From positions 1-27,533 of the forward strand of contig NGBS01000957.1 of the NCBI GenBank assembly GCA_002245135.1: a DNA stretch of 27,533 bases, written 5' to 3'. Each line of letters opens with the position of its first letter. Position 1 is the stretch's first letter. The DNA comes from Proteromonas lacertae. Its lineage: Eukaryota > Sar > Bigyra > Opalinata > Proteromonadidae. Shown here one piece after another: positions 19,638-27,533 of this stretch. The notes under the pieces are model-generated. The model was not told the origin of the DNA, ran no database searches, and worked only from the letters and a program-made list of their open reading frames with translations. A program made the position numbers and the translations under genes.

Positions 19638-20356
19638 ATGGATTCTTTCTCTATATGGTTAAAGAATCACAAATATGATGTATAAATGTTTTTTTCTATT
19701 GAGTTACGTAGTTTTCAAATGTTGGTTTGTACAAAGATAAATTCTTAAGAATACATGATGTTAATGACAGGTCAGAACAACTTTTAAAAGTATTGGATGT
19801 AAGTGAGTTAGATTCAAAAATAGTTGATGAAGTAGTTCAAGAGATGAACAGAGTTAATAATTTGAATATATATGGTTTAAAAAAATACAAAATAATCGAA
19901 GTTAGTGATAATATGCTATATCGAGTGATGAGAGAATATAAAACTCACTTAGATGAAATAGATCCAGTGAAATACTTTGAAGAAAGTGGTGCATTTGAAG
20001 TATTGAATGGAATCTTAATGGTATTAAAGAGTTTACATGTAAATGGAACTTTTCACAGTGATTTAAAACCATCGAACATCTTTTTGAATGATGAAAATGA
20101 AGTGACAATAAATGACTTTTTAAATAACTCATTATATAAAGGAAGAGAGGGAAAGAAGCCTGAAAGAAAAGAAGAAGATTTATGTTTTGTTTGTAGAGAT
20201 GAATTATTAGGAAAAGAATTAGATATATCAAGTGATATTTGGAATTTTGGATTAATATTTTATTATATAATTAGTGGTAAATATCCTTTTGTTGGTTTGA
20301 AAATGTTAGAAACAATGAAAAACATAGAAAATGTGAAATATATTCCATTGAAATGA
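19638..20356 (+). CDS. Degenerate protein kinase (probable pseudokinase)
   Basis: Two exons, 19638-19679 and 19712-20356, with a 32-nt intron, give 228 residues. The kinase fold is visible: LLKVLD with a candidate beta-3 Lys (about K40), a helix-C Glu (about E58), LYRVMREY, then FHSDLKPSNIFL and TINDFLNN, and a C-lobe DISSDIWNFGLIFYYIISGKYPF. HRD has become HSD and DFG has become DFL. No glycine-rich loop is seen. The catalytic Asp, Asn and metal Asp are retained, so weak activity cannot be excluded. The protein stops about 30 residues after the PF motif of helix F, without the usual last C-lobe helices. It may be a regulatory pseudokinase or a truncated gene in decay. Confidence 0.75.
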
Positions 20357-20377
20357 TAATAATAGTAAATAAAGGTT

Positions 20378-20417
20378 CTGGCACACCGAGCCGTATGACT
20401 CGGGCTCCTGGCACACC
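20378..20417. repeat. Direct repeat CTGGCACACC flanking a small GC-rich hairpin
   Basis: CTGGCACACC occurs at 20378-20387 and 20408-20417. Between them GAGCC (20388-20392) pairs with GGCTC (20403-20407). The composition stands out against surrounding AT-rich DNA. It lies 22 bp after the pseudokinase stop. Confidence 0.6.
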
Positions 20418-20610
20418 AAACCAAACTTTTTAAAAATACGTGACCTATGTCATATTAGGTCATAATTTATTTTTGCATTTTCTAGAATATTCTAATATAA
20501 TTTTATAGAATTTTCATTCTAATCTAATTTACATATATTATTAAACAAACACCATTTCAAACAATGATATTAATTTAATTAATTTATTTATTATATTTTA
20601 ATTTTAATTA

Positions 20611-21690
20611 TCAATCTTCTTCATCCACATCTACTACGTCAAGTTTGTTTTGTTTTAAAAGCATAATTAGCTGCTTTTTTTCATATTCTTCTTTTTCTCT
20701 TTCTTCTTTTCTTCTTTTAACTTCTTCTTCATTATTTACTTTAGTAAAGAATCTGATTTTTTTTGTTTTATTCTCTTCTTCACTTTCTATAAATGAACTT
20801 TGCTTCCTTTTATAACTTGATAATTTTTGTTTAACCTCATCTTCTAATTTATAACACAATGACATAATATAAGATGAATCTTTGAAAAATGTTAACTCTA
20901 TATCATTATCATTTCTATTGTAAAACTGTGCATAATTACTAGGATAATATTTATATAAGTAATTGATATAATATTTTTCTAAATTGAATTCATTTTCTAT
21001 AATTGTTATTTTAAAATCACTAATGAATGAATTAATGAATTCTGTAGTATAAGTATTATTGAATTTTCTGCTACATATATCCAAATTGTTATATAAAGCT
21101 TTTCTTCGATTAGAATCCATATTTGATAGATTAGTGTTATATAAAAGAAACTTTTCTATTGCATTTAAAATATTTATATCATTAAATCCATTATACTTTT
21201 CTATTGATTGTATAATACTATGAAGATAATGTAAATGAGGATAAATGTTATCAAGTATTTTTTTGGAGTATTTGGATAATAATAATATATATTGATAATA
21301 TTTTAATAAGATAAATATAACTGTGCTTTCAAACCAGTCTTTAATTAGATCAGATTTGAAATTGTGAATTAATTTTGATATTTCATCCACAATAACAACT
21401 AGAGCCATTATAAAACTGTTATCAACTCCTATACTCCTGGTTAAAATTTCAAATATGAAATGGCAACAAAAATTTATATCATTAAGAACAATTATGCTGT
21501 CTGTGTTCTTTAATTCATTATAGATATGTTTATCTTCTATAAAAGTATAGATATAAATTATACCAGTTTCTAATTGAGCTTTTAAATGCTCATTTTCTTT
21601 ATCATTTGTTGCATACTAACATAAATAGACAAATATTAATACATTACATCTTCCTGTTCTCATACAACAACTTGGTCTAGTCCTAGCCAT
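20611..21690 (-). CDS. Unrecognised 350-residue protein
   Basis: Two minus-strand exons, 21690-21643 and 21615-20611, with a 27-nt GTATTAA...GTTAG intron, give 350 residues and end in TGA. The start is MARTRPSCCMRTGRCN, rich in Cys and Arg. The central 250 residues are helical and rich in Tyr, Asn and Ile (FILLKYYQYILLLSKYSKK). The C-terminal 80 hold a basic patch (SSYKRKQSSF, NKTKKIRFF), a KRRKEEREKEEYEKK charged helix and an acidic end, VVDVDEED. This suggests a nuclear or nucleic-acid-associated protein. The intron style is that of the host genes, but it borders the right fossil, so origin is open. No family recognised. Confidence 0.6.
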
Positions 21691-21736
21691 AGATATTAAC
21701 TTAAAAAATAATAATTAAGAAAATATGAAACGTAAA

Positions 21737-21775
21737 TTGGGTTAATTTATTTTTGTTTATTTTTTAATAACCCAA
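21737..21775. repeat. 8-bp inverted repeat upstream of the unrecognised gene
   Basis: TTGGGTTA at 21737-21744 and TAACCCAA at 21768-21775 pair perfectly around 23 AT-rich bases, with AT-rich flanks extending the similarity. The site lies between the 5' end of the 350-residue gene and the 3' end of the first frame of the right fossil, so it may be a boundary, promoter or terminator element. Confidence 0.45.
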
Positions 21776-21836
21776 ATTTTTAAAAACTTTAAATAGCAAT
21801 ATATAAACAATTTAACAACAAATTAATAACATATAT

Positions 21837-22112
21837 TTAAATAGTTTGTTTATATCTACCTATCTTTGAGTTTATATTTGATTTGCTTTTCAAAATGTCA
21901 TTAATTTCAATCTGACTTTTTAAATTGTTGATTGTTTCTTCATGAGCAAGACCTCTCTCTATAATCTCATTCATATTGACTCTCATATCTGATAGTTCTT
22001 GTGAATTAGGTAAACAATTGTGAGATTTCATATATTTCCACAATGCCATAGCTATAATATAGAGAATAAAGACTAAGACGCTTAGAAATATGTTAAAATA
22101 ATCGTTTTCCAT
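21837..22112 (-). CDS. Small membrane-anchored coiled-coil protein of the right fossil
   Basis: A 91-residue open frame. Residues about 8-28 form one transmembrane helix (FLSVLVFILYIIAMALW). A basic segment and a helical, probably coiled-coil region (ELSDMRVNMNEIIERGLAHEE) follow, with a basic end. Small single-span proteins are common accessory genes in Polinton-like capsid modules. The exact role is unknown. Grouping with the fossil is by position and by lack of introns. Confidence 0.5.
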   Translation of the reverse strand: MENDYFNIFLSVLVFILYIIAMALWKYMKSHNCLPNSQELSDMRVNMNEIIERGLAHEETINNLKSQIEINDILKSKSNINSKIGRYKQTI

Positions 22113-22197
22113 TCAAAACAGAGTTTTTTAAAAGGTAATTGAACAATTTAATTTAAAAATTTTAACAAAAAAACAAAATAAAACTATAAAAGACATA

Positions 22198-22836
22198 TTA
22201 ATACATATAACCATTATTCAAACTATCATTAAATAGATTGTTGTAACTCATATAACATTCATCACGTGCGATATCATTAATGCTATCAAGAGATAGATTG
22301 CTATTACTATTACTTTCTCTATTATTTAGAGAATAAAGTGTATTATAATTACTATTTATTACTTTTGATGTATTTTTAATAAGTGTCTCAGATGGGATTA
22401 TCTTCTTGACTTGTTCATTTAGATTAATTATCTTCTTTAATTGTTGTTGAATGTTTTGTTGGTTTTCTATAATCCTTTTTTGACCCATAGTCCTCTTCTC
22501 TTTGTTATTAAAACTTCTAATGAATGATGATGATGAGAATGGAGGTAAATTGTTCTCATCTATTGCGAATTCTTTACTTAAGTCTCTAAACCATAAGCCT
22601 TTTTTAAGCCTTTCTTCTACATCGCATTGATACTCTGGATCAATGTACTGTAGTATATATCTAATTTCGTTGTATGTGAGTTCAGACTTCATACCAGAGA
22701 TGTAATTATAAAGTTTAGTTCTAGTGGGAGATCTAATTTTACCATCATTTCTGAAACATCGCATTATTATATGCTTATCTAAGTTATTCAAACATAGATT
22801 AACCTTTTTAGATTGCTTAGAATTTTCTACGCTCAT
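22198..22836 (-). CDS. Unknown 212-residue protein of the right fossil
   Basis: The start at 22836 (MSVENSKQSKKVNLCLNN) is the first ATG of the frame. The N-terminal half is compact and basic (KLYNYISGMKSELTYNEIRY, then YIDPEYQCDVEERLKKGLWF). The C-terminal half is Asn/Ser/Gln-rich, with a helical stretch (RIIENQQNIQQQLKKIINL). No family recognised. It is divergent from the penton-like gene, with a 109-bp shared upstream region, so the two are probably co-controlled. It could be a structural or DNA-binding protein of the element. Confidence 0.5.
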   Translation of the reverse strand: MSVENSKQSKKVNLCLNNLDKHIIMRCFRNDGKIRSPTRTKLYNYISGMKSELTYNEIRYILQYIDPEYQCDVEERLKKGLWFRDLSKEFAIDENNLPPFSSSSFIRSFNNKEKRTMGQKRIIENQQNIQQQLKKIINLNEQVKKIIPSETLIKNTSKVINSNYNTLYSLNNRESNSNSNLSLDSINDIARDECYMSYNNLFNDSLNNGYMY

Positions 22837-22945
22837 TGTATAAACAGAAATTAAAAATATTAAATTGTGCAAAAATGCTTATAATATTAATAATGCTTAT
22901 TATGCTTATTTCTTCAATTTCGGTTACACATTTATATAAAAACAA

Positions 22946-23935
22946 ATGATTCCTTATGAACATCGTACTTATTACCTTAATTCTGATATGGTATCTTCTG
23001 CTAATCAGTTTTCTACTAAGTATAAAAAAGTTTTGCATTTACCTGCATTCGATGAAGATTATTCTGACATTTCATTGAAAGACTGTGTTATTCCTAATAG
23101 TTTTCCTACTATACAAGAGGATACTAATGACACTTTCAGTATATTCATAGATTTACAAGTTAATCCAAGTTATGGATCTTATAAATTTGATAGAGATGAA
23201 TTATATAAAGGAGTTAAAATACCAGAAGGTTTTTATACTCAAGATCAAATACTTAAGATTATTAACAATGTATTCAAAGATATTACATTAAAAGATTTTA
23301 TGCCTTATAATGAAGAAGTATTATCAGAGGATGATAAGAATATGCAAATGTTTATAGGTGATGTATTTGAAATAGATGATAAAGATGATTTTCAAACTAA
23401 TCACTTACAAATAGTTGGTAAAACAACAGTCTTATATGATCCTGTTAGAAGTAGTGGTAAATATAGTTATCCAATATGTTGGATTAAAACTATTAAAATA
23501 GTTACTAAAGATTTAGCATATAAATATTTTGGTATATCAAAGAAAGGTTATTTTGATTGTTATAATCCAGAAGGTAATATTAAATTTGAACCAGGTATGA
23601 TTAAAGATAACAAAGAAAGATATATTGAAAGACAATTACCATTAGTTCAATTACCTTTCAGACCTACTTTAATATGGGTTACTTCCATTACTATTAGAAT
23701 GGATATAGTAAATATAGATCAGGATAGTCATGTTTTAGATAGTATTCCTATAACAAATCCTGAATCAAGTTTTATCACTTATCAGAATTATGATATTTTT
23801 AATACTAGTAAAAAGTTTAATAATACTTATAGTAATGGTCAGATCATTTTGCAGATTACACAGCAAAATGGTTATGAGTTGAATTTAGATAATATAGAGT
23901 TTTGTATGAGTATTGTTGTTTTTAAAAGAACTTAA
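22946..23935 (+). CDS. Penton-like minor capsid protein
   Basis: A 329-residue open frame. The start MIPYEHRTYYLNSDMVSSANQF, the segment SDISLKDCVIPNSFPTIQED and VKIPEGFYTQDQILKIINN match the general pattern of Polinton minor capsid (penton base) proteins. In these an N-terminal YxxS/R segment precedes strands of a single jelly roll, with a conserved IPxS turn and an IPxGxY turn before a helix. The C-terminal part is beta-rich (EFCMSIVVFKRT). It lies directly upstream of the capsid-like gene with a 36-bp gap, the usual order in these elements. Pentons cap the five-fold vertices of the icosahedral shell. Confidence 0.7.
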   Translation: MIPYEHRTYYLNSDMVSSANQFSTKYKKVLHLPAFDEDYSDISLKDCVIPNSFPTIQEDTNDTFSIFIDLQVNPSYGSYKFDRDELYKGVKIPEGFYTQDQILKIINNVFKDITLKDFMPYNEEVLSEDDKNMQMFIGDVFEIDDKDDFQTNHLQIVGKTTVLYDPVRSSGKYSYPICWIKTIKIVTKDLAYKYFGISKKGYFDCYNPEGNIKFEPGMIKDNKERYIERQLPLVQLPFRPTLIWVTSITIRMDIVNIDQDSHVLDSIPITNPESSFITYQNYDIFNTSKKFNNTYSNGQIILQITQQNGYELNLDNIEFCMSIVVFKRT

Positions 23936-23971
23936 TTAATTTCTTTTTAATCTATTATTTCTTTGCTTAAT

Positions 23972-25325
23972 ATGTCTTTATCTATTCCTAAAGAACAAAA
24001 ACATGGTGTAGAGACACCTGTTATGCTTCCTTTTTATCAATATGTAAAATTAAGTCCAGTTGGTTCAGCAAGTGATTGGACTATAAATGGGGATACATAT
24101 ACTCAAGAAATAAAGTTTGAATTAAGCGGAGATAACATAATTAACTTGTCTAAGTCTTACATACAGTATGATCTTGTTATTAGAACTACACCAATTAAAA
24201 GTACTGTAAAAGGATGGACTGGTGATAAAGCTAGTGATAAAGATAGTTATCCTAATTTTATTAAAGGATTAAAAGAAGGTTTTGGTATTGCTTCATTCAG
24301 AATATGCAATCAGACAGGTACAGATTTAGTTAGAGTTGATGATAGTTATGAACCATATCGTATATTTATGGATGAAATTGTTCGTAAGAGACCAGATCAG
24401 TATTATCAAGTAAATTATTATGATGGCATACAATTAAAATGGAATGATATAATAAAAGATAAAGTTGTTCAAGATGAAGCTGAGTTTGCAATACCATGGA
24501 ATAATAATAATAAAATATCAAATTCTGACGGTGATCATTATACATATGATAATGAGCCAGAATTTAGATTACATGTTAAAATACCTTTAGGAAGATTTTA
24601 TAATACATTTGCAGCAATGAAAAGTGATGTATTCTTTGCAGAACGTATGTATATATGTGTTAAATTCCAAACTATTGATAAATTTGGTCCATTTAAATCT
24701 TATGCTCTTAAATCTACTAATAAAACAGCTGACAATACTTTAGATAATACATGTACTTTTAGCACACCAGAAGTTGTTGAAAATAACATAAAAATAGAAA
24801 ATATGAGATTTTATGCATATTATAATAAAGATAGTCAATGCAATAACAATACTAAAAACTATTGTTTATCTAAACCAATACAATTCAATGATTTTAGATG
24901 TCATCAAGTTTCTTATAGTTCTCCTAATGGAATATTCAATTATAGTTTTACATTGAATAGTTCTAATGGACCATTTTTTAAGATTTATTATTTATAGACC
25001 ATGGGATGAAGACGATAGTAAATGGTTACGTATACCAGAAAATGCACAATTTAGATGGATGATAAACGACTTTGTTCATCAACCAGATTATGCTTTAATG
25101 CAATATTATGATAGTTATATGATGGTACAAGATTATTTTAAAGACTCATGGTATGATGTTTTCAGACAAGATAAAAGTTTCAATGAGAAATTTTTTGAAA
25201 TTTTAAACTTTGGTTCAAGAGATTTAGATAATATTAAGAATCAAGCAGGTAGACCTTTAGCTGCTGATTTAAAAATTACTTTTGAAATTAGTTGTCCTGG
25301 AGATCCCAGCATTTACAGCACATAG
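23972..25325 (+). pseudogene. Major capsid-like (double jelly-roll) gene of the right fossil
   Basis: About 450 codons of coding signal. The N-terminal part has a long stranded region with YTQEIKFELSGDNIINLSKS, which fits the first strands of Polinton double jelly-roll capsid proteins (pattern: strand, G-x-x-x-I-x-L-x-x-S/T). The length also suits that family. The gene is broken. It follows the penton-like gene and precedes the ATPase. The call relies on pattern and position, so structure comparison would be the decisive test. Confidence 0.65.
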
Positions 25326-25489
25326 AATATGTCATAAATTTTATATTATTACAGGTAGATTATGTACTATTAATGGAAGTGGTATTGTTAGTGTTGTTTA
25401 AATAACTATTCTCTTTATTCTTCTTATATTACTTATATCGACTATTTCTATTATTCTTTTTTGTCTTTTTTATTTCTTATATTAAATAA

Positions 25490-26303
25490 ATGCAACTTGA
25501 AAAAATAAACGATATTACAATAAACCCTGTAGAGTCTGTTGAAAAAATAAAAAAGAAAAAGGGTAAAAAATCTGTTGTTGGTTATGATTACTTTTCAGAA
25601 CCTTTCTGCAATATTTTTGTATTAGCTAAGAAAAATTCTGGTAAAACAACGTTAATTTTTAATATGATTCAACACCTGTTATTATCCAAAAGTGATCAAG
25701 TTGTTTATTTCTTTGTTGGCACAATAACAAAAGATATAATGTATGAAAAAATAACAGATATGTTGAAATATAATGAAATAGAGTATCATTGTTATGATAG
25801 TATAGTAGATGATGAAAGAATAAACGTTTTAGATGCTGTATTAGAAAATATAAAAGAAGTAGATAAAAAGAATTTTGACTATCCTGAAAATATATTTATT
25901 TTTGATGATATATCTTATGACTTATGCAATAGATCTATTTCAAAGTTATTAAAGTCTAATAGACATTATAAAAGTAAAGTAATTATTTCAAGTCAATATA
26001 TAACTGATATAACACCTAGTTCTAGGTTTACAACTTGACTATTGCTTAGTTTTTAAGAATCTTTCCCAAGCTAATTTAAAGAACTTATATCATAGTTTAA
26101 ATATATGGATAGATTTTAATAAGTTCAAAGATCTTTATAAAACAGCTACTACTTATAACAATCATTCTTTCTTATACATAGACAACGTAACGCATGAATT
26201 TAGAATTAATTTTGATTTAAAATTTAATAATATTAATAGTGATATTAGTGATAGTGATAATACTGATACTGATATTTCTAATAATAATTCTGATAGTGAA
26301 TAA
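25490..26303 (+). pseudogene. Packaging ATPase (FtsK/HerA-like) of the right fossil
   Basis: Near the N-terminus, FVLAKKNSGKTTLIFNMIQH contains a Walker A motif (xxxxSGKT). ENIFIFDDIS is a Walker B strand with paired Asp. A later SNRHYKSKVIISSQYITD looks like the sensor region of genome-packaging ATPases. Enzymes of this family pump DNA into the capsid of Polintons, virophages and related viruses. The gene is broken, and coding signal extends to about 26300 with an Asp/Ser-rich end. Position next to the capsid gene supports the call. Confidence 0.75.
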
Positions 26304-26388
26304 TATATGTTATTATTTAATAATAATGTTTTTTATTATTTTTATTTTATTTTTATTTATTTTTTCTTATTGTCAATATAACATAAAT

Positions 26389-26697
26389 ATGTTTGGACAT
26401 GTAGCAAAAAAAATAGCTGTATCTAGTAGTGGAGATATAGGAGCAGTGAGTAAGGAATTAACTAAGATTGAAAATATGATTGAAGAACAAAATACTAAAA
26501 TGCCAGATGTTACAGTATTAGCATCTAAAGAAGATGTTAAAGATGTTGTAAAGAAAGATGATATTATTGGATTAGCAACAACTAAACATGTGATACAAAT
26601 TCAACGTTATATAGCTCAAGGATTAACTCCCTATTGGATATCCAACATTATGTGGAAGACAAATGGTTTCATTCTCTTTTACTGTTTGGAACTTTGA
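26389..26697 (+). CDS. Unknown small protein of the right fossil
   Basis: The frame read from the ATG at 26389 starts MFGHVAKKIAVSSSGDIGAVSKE. It has a helical, charged stretch (IENMIEEQNTKMPDVTVLAS) and a KEDVKDVVKKDD repeat-like segment. No family recognised. A hydrophobic stretch upstream (about 26310-26385) is AT-rich and may be non-coding. Membership in the element is by position. Confidence 0.4.
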   Translation: MFGHVAKKIAVSSSGDIGAVSKELTKIENMIEEQNTKMPDVTVLASKEDVKDVVKKDDIIGLATTKHVIQIQRYIAQGLTPYWISNIMWKTNGFILFYCLEL

Positions 26698-26790
26698 TAA
26701 GACATATTCAAGTTCTCCACATAATTCATTTAGATTTTTATCCTAATTTTATACTTTTTAAGATCAAACAACCTATTATTTTCTATCAAG

Positions 26791-27099
26791 ATGTTAGTAG
26801 TTATGGTAAATTTTGAAATCAAAAGATTAGATGATTGGAATATACCAAATGAATCATATAAAAATAGTTTAAATGAATATCTTGATTTAATAGATGTAGG
26901 TGGAGGTATGGGTTTAGAAATTATAGTAAATGATAGAGGTTCTAATATTTTACGATCTATATATTTAAACGAACAAACTGATCATACTAATATGCATTTT
27001 GGTGTTCAATATATGAATACAGAAGAAGGAATTTTTGAAATTCCTATTCAAACTTGTTATATTTATACAAACAGAAATTATAAAGGTGAAACATTTTAA
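26791..27099 (+). CDS. Unknown 102-residue protein of the right fossil
   Basis: An open frame with a mixed alpha/beta look: VNFEIKRLDDWNIPNESY, a Gly-rich turn (LIDVGGGMGLEIIVND), then strands ending in IQTCYIYTNRNYKGETF. Soluble, no membrane segment. It could be a small capsid-associated or regulatory protein. No family recognised. Confidence 0.45.
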   Translation: MLVVMVNFEIKRLDDWNIPNESYKNSLNEYLDLIDVGGGMGLEIIVNDRGSNILRSIYLNEQTDHTNMHFGVQYMNTEEGIFEIPIQTCYIYTNRNYKGETF

Positions 27100-27171
27100 T
27101 AGTAGTAGTAATAGTAATTAGTAATAATTAGTATTAATTAGTATTAATTAAACTAATTCTTTTTATACTTC

Positions 27172-27520
27172 TTGTTTACATTATTCTGTCTATTATTATT
27201 ATTATTAAAATCATTTGCAGAACCATATGTTTCTCTTTTAACACTTAAATTCAAATTAGGTGTTGTAGGTTCTGTATCTGCATTCTCTAAATCATCATCA
27301 TCATCATTAATAGCAGAATTATTAGGTGCCACAATTCCAGATTCTGATTCTAATTACTAACATCTTCTATAAGTTTAGTAGATGGTGTTAAATCCACAAT
27401 ACTAGAATCCAACTCAAATTTAGGATAAATATAAAAGTTGCCTACACCATCTTTAGATTGAATCACAGAAAATTGTCTGATTCTTACATCAAATTCACAC
27501 CAATGAAGTCTACCTTCCAT
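27172..27520 (-). pseudogene. Minus-strand gene of the right fossil, incomplete
   Basis: Coding signal on the minus strand starts at an ATG at 27518-27520 (MEGRLHWCEFDVRIRQFSV, then KDGVGNFYIYPKFELD). It continues towards an acidic, Asn-rich and then Lys-rich tail near 27172. The first part looks like a compact strand-rich domain. The gene is broken, and its true start may lie beyond the window. No family assigned. Confidence 0.35.
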
Positions 27521-27533
27521 AATATTATAACCT

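Larger units (their letters stand above)
21837..27533. mobile_element. Polinton/Maverick-like fossil, right copy, runs off the window
   Basis: A cluster of virus-like genes: a membrane/coiled-coil protein and an unknown protein on the minus strand, then penton-like, major capsid-like, packaging-ATPase and small genes on the plus strand, and a partial minus-strand gene at the edge. This capsid-ATPase module is typical of Polintons and related elements. The copy is broken in a handful of places, while several frames remain open, so it is probably fairly young. No terminal repeat was found; the left limit may lie anywhere from about 20360 to 21837. Confidence 0.8.

Noticed and set aside
1-27533. 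CRISPR arrays, bacterial operons, rRNA
   Set aside because: No regular spaced repeats, no Shine-Dalgarno pattern and no rRNA-like conserved GC-rich block; gene structure is eukaryotic.

Overview
This is an A+T-rich window from a eukaryotic, protist-type nuclear genome. The evidence is very short spliceosomal introns (mostly 26-42 nt, GTAT...TAG), poly-Asn, poly-Gln and poly-acidic tracts, and eukaryote-only genes (TAF12, TSR1, Tctex dynein light chain, TM9SF, DENN and PX domains). A dictyostelid-like or other AT-rich amoeba would fit, but the sequence alone does not fix the lineage. TAA, TAG and TGA all appear to act as stops.

Layout. (1) Positions 1 to about 4340 are a Polinton/Maverick-like fossil, open at the left edge: remnants of an Ala/Gly-rich gene, an adenain-type cysteine protease, an unknown gene, an rve integrase and two unknown frames. 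(2) Positions 4341-4806 have no gene and carry two strong inverted repeats. (3) Positions 4781-5573 are a truncated TM9SF (nonaspanin) pseudogene. (4) Positions 5742-20356 are a compact block of intron-bearing host genes: a PX protein ending in a CaaX-like tail, Tctex-type dynein light chain, a catalytic-domain-only MTHFR, TAF12, a long sorting-nexin-like/DENN gene, a SIP5-like RING protein, a 56-aa membrane protein, TSR1, a long coiled-coil protein and a pseudokinase. (5) Positions 20611-21690 are an unrecognised two-exon gene. (6) From about 21837 to the right edge is a second Polinton-like fossil with a membrane/coiled-coil protein, penton-like and major capsid-like genes, a packaging ATPase and small unknown genes.

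The host block is tightly packed. Three divergent pairs (PX/dynein light chain, TAF12/DENN, TSR1/coiled coil) share 81-142 bp promoters, two of which contain perfect palindromes. The genes are mixed housekeeping (folate, transcription, 40S assembly) and membrane trafficking (PX, DENN, TM9SF). No shared pathway is evident.

The two fossils carry complementary modules (protease and integrase on the left, capsid and ATPase on the right). They are most simply two separate, partly decayed insertions, each running out of the window. The most notable host observation is that exon phases join a PX/BAR-like sorting-nexin region to a DENN module in one predicted protein of about 1133 residues. All intron and exon calls are by eye.
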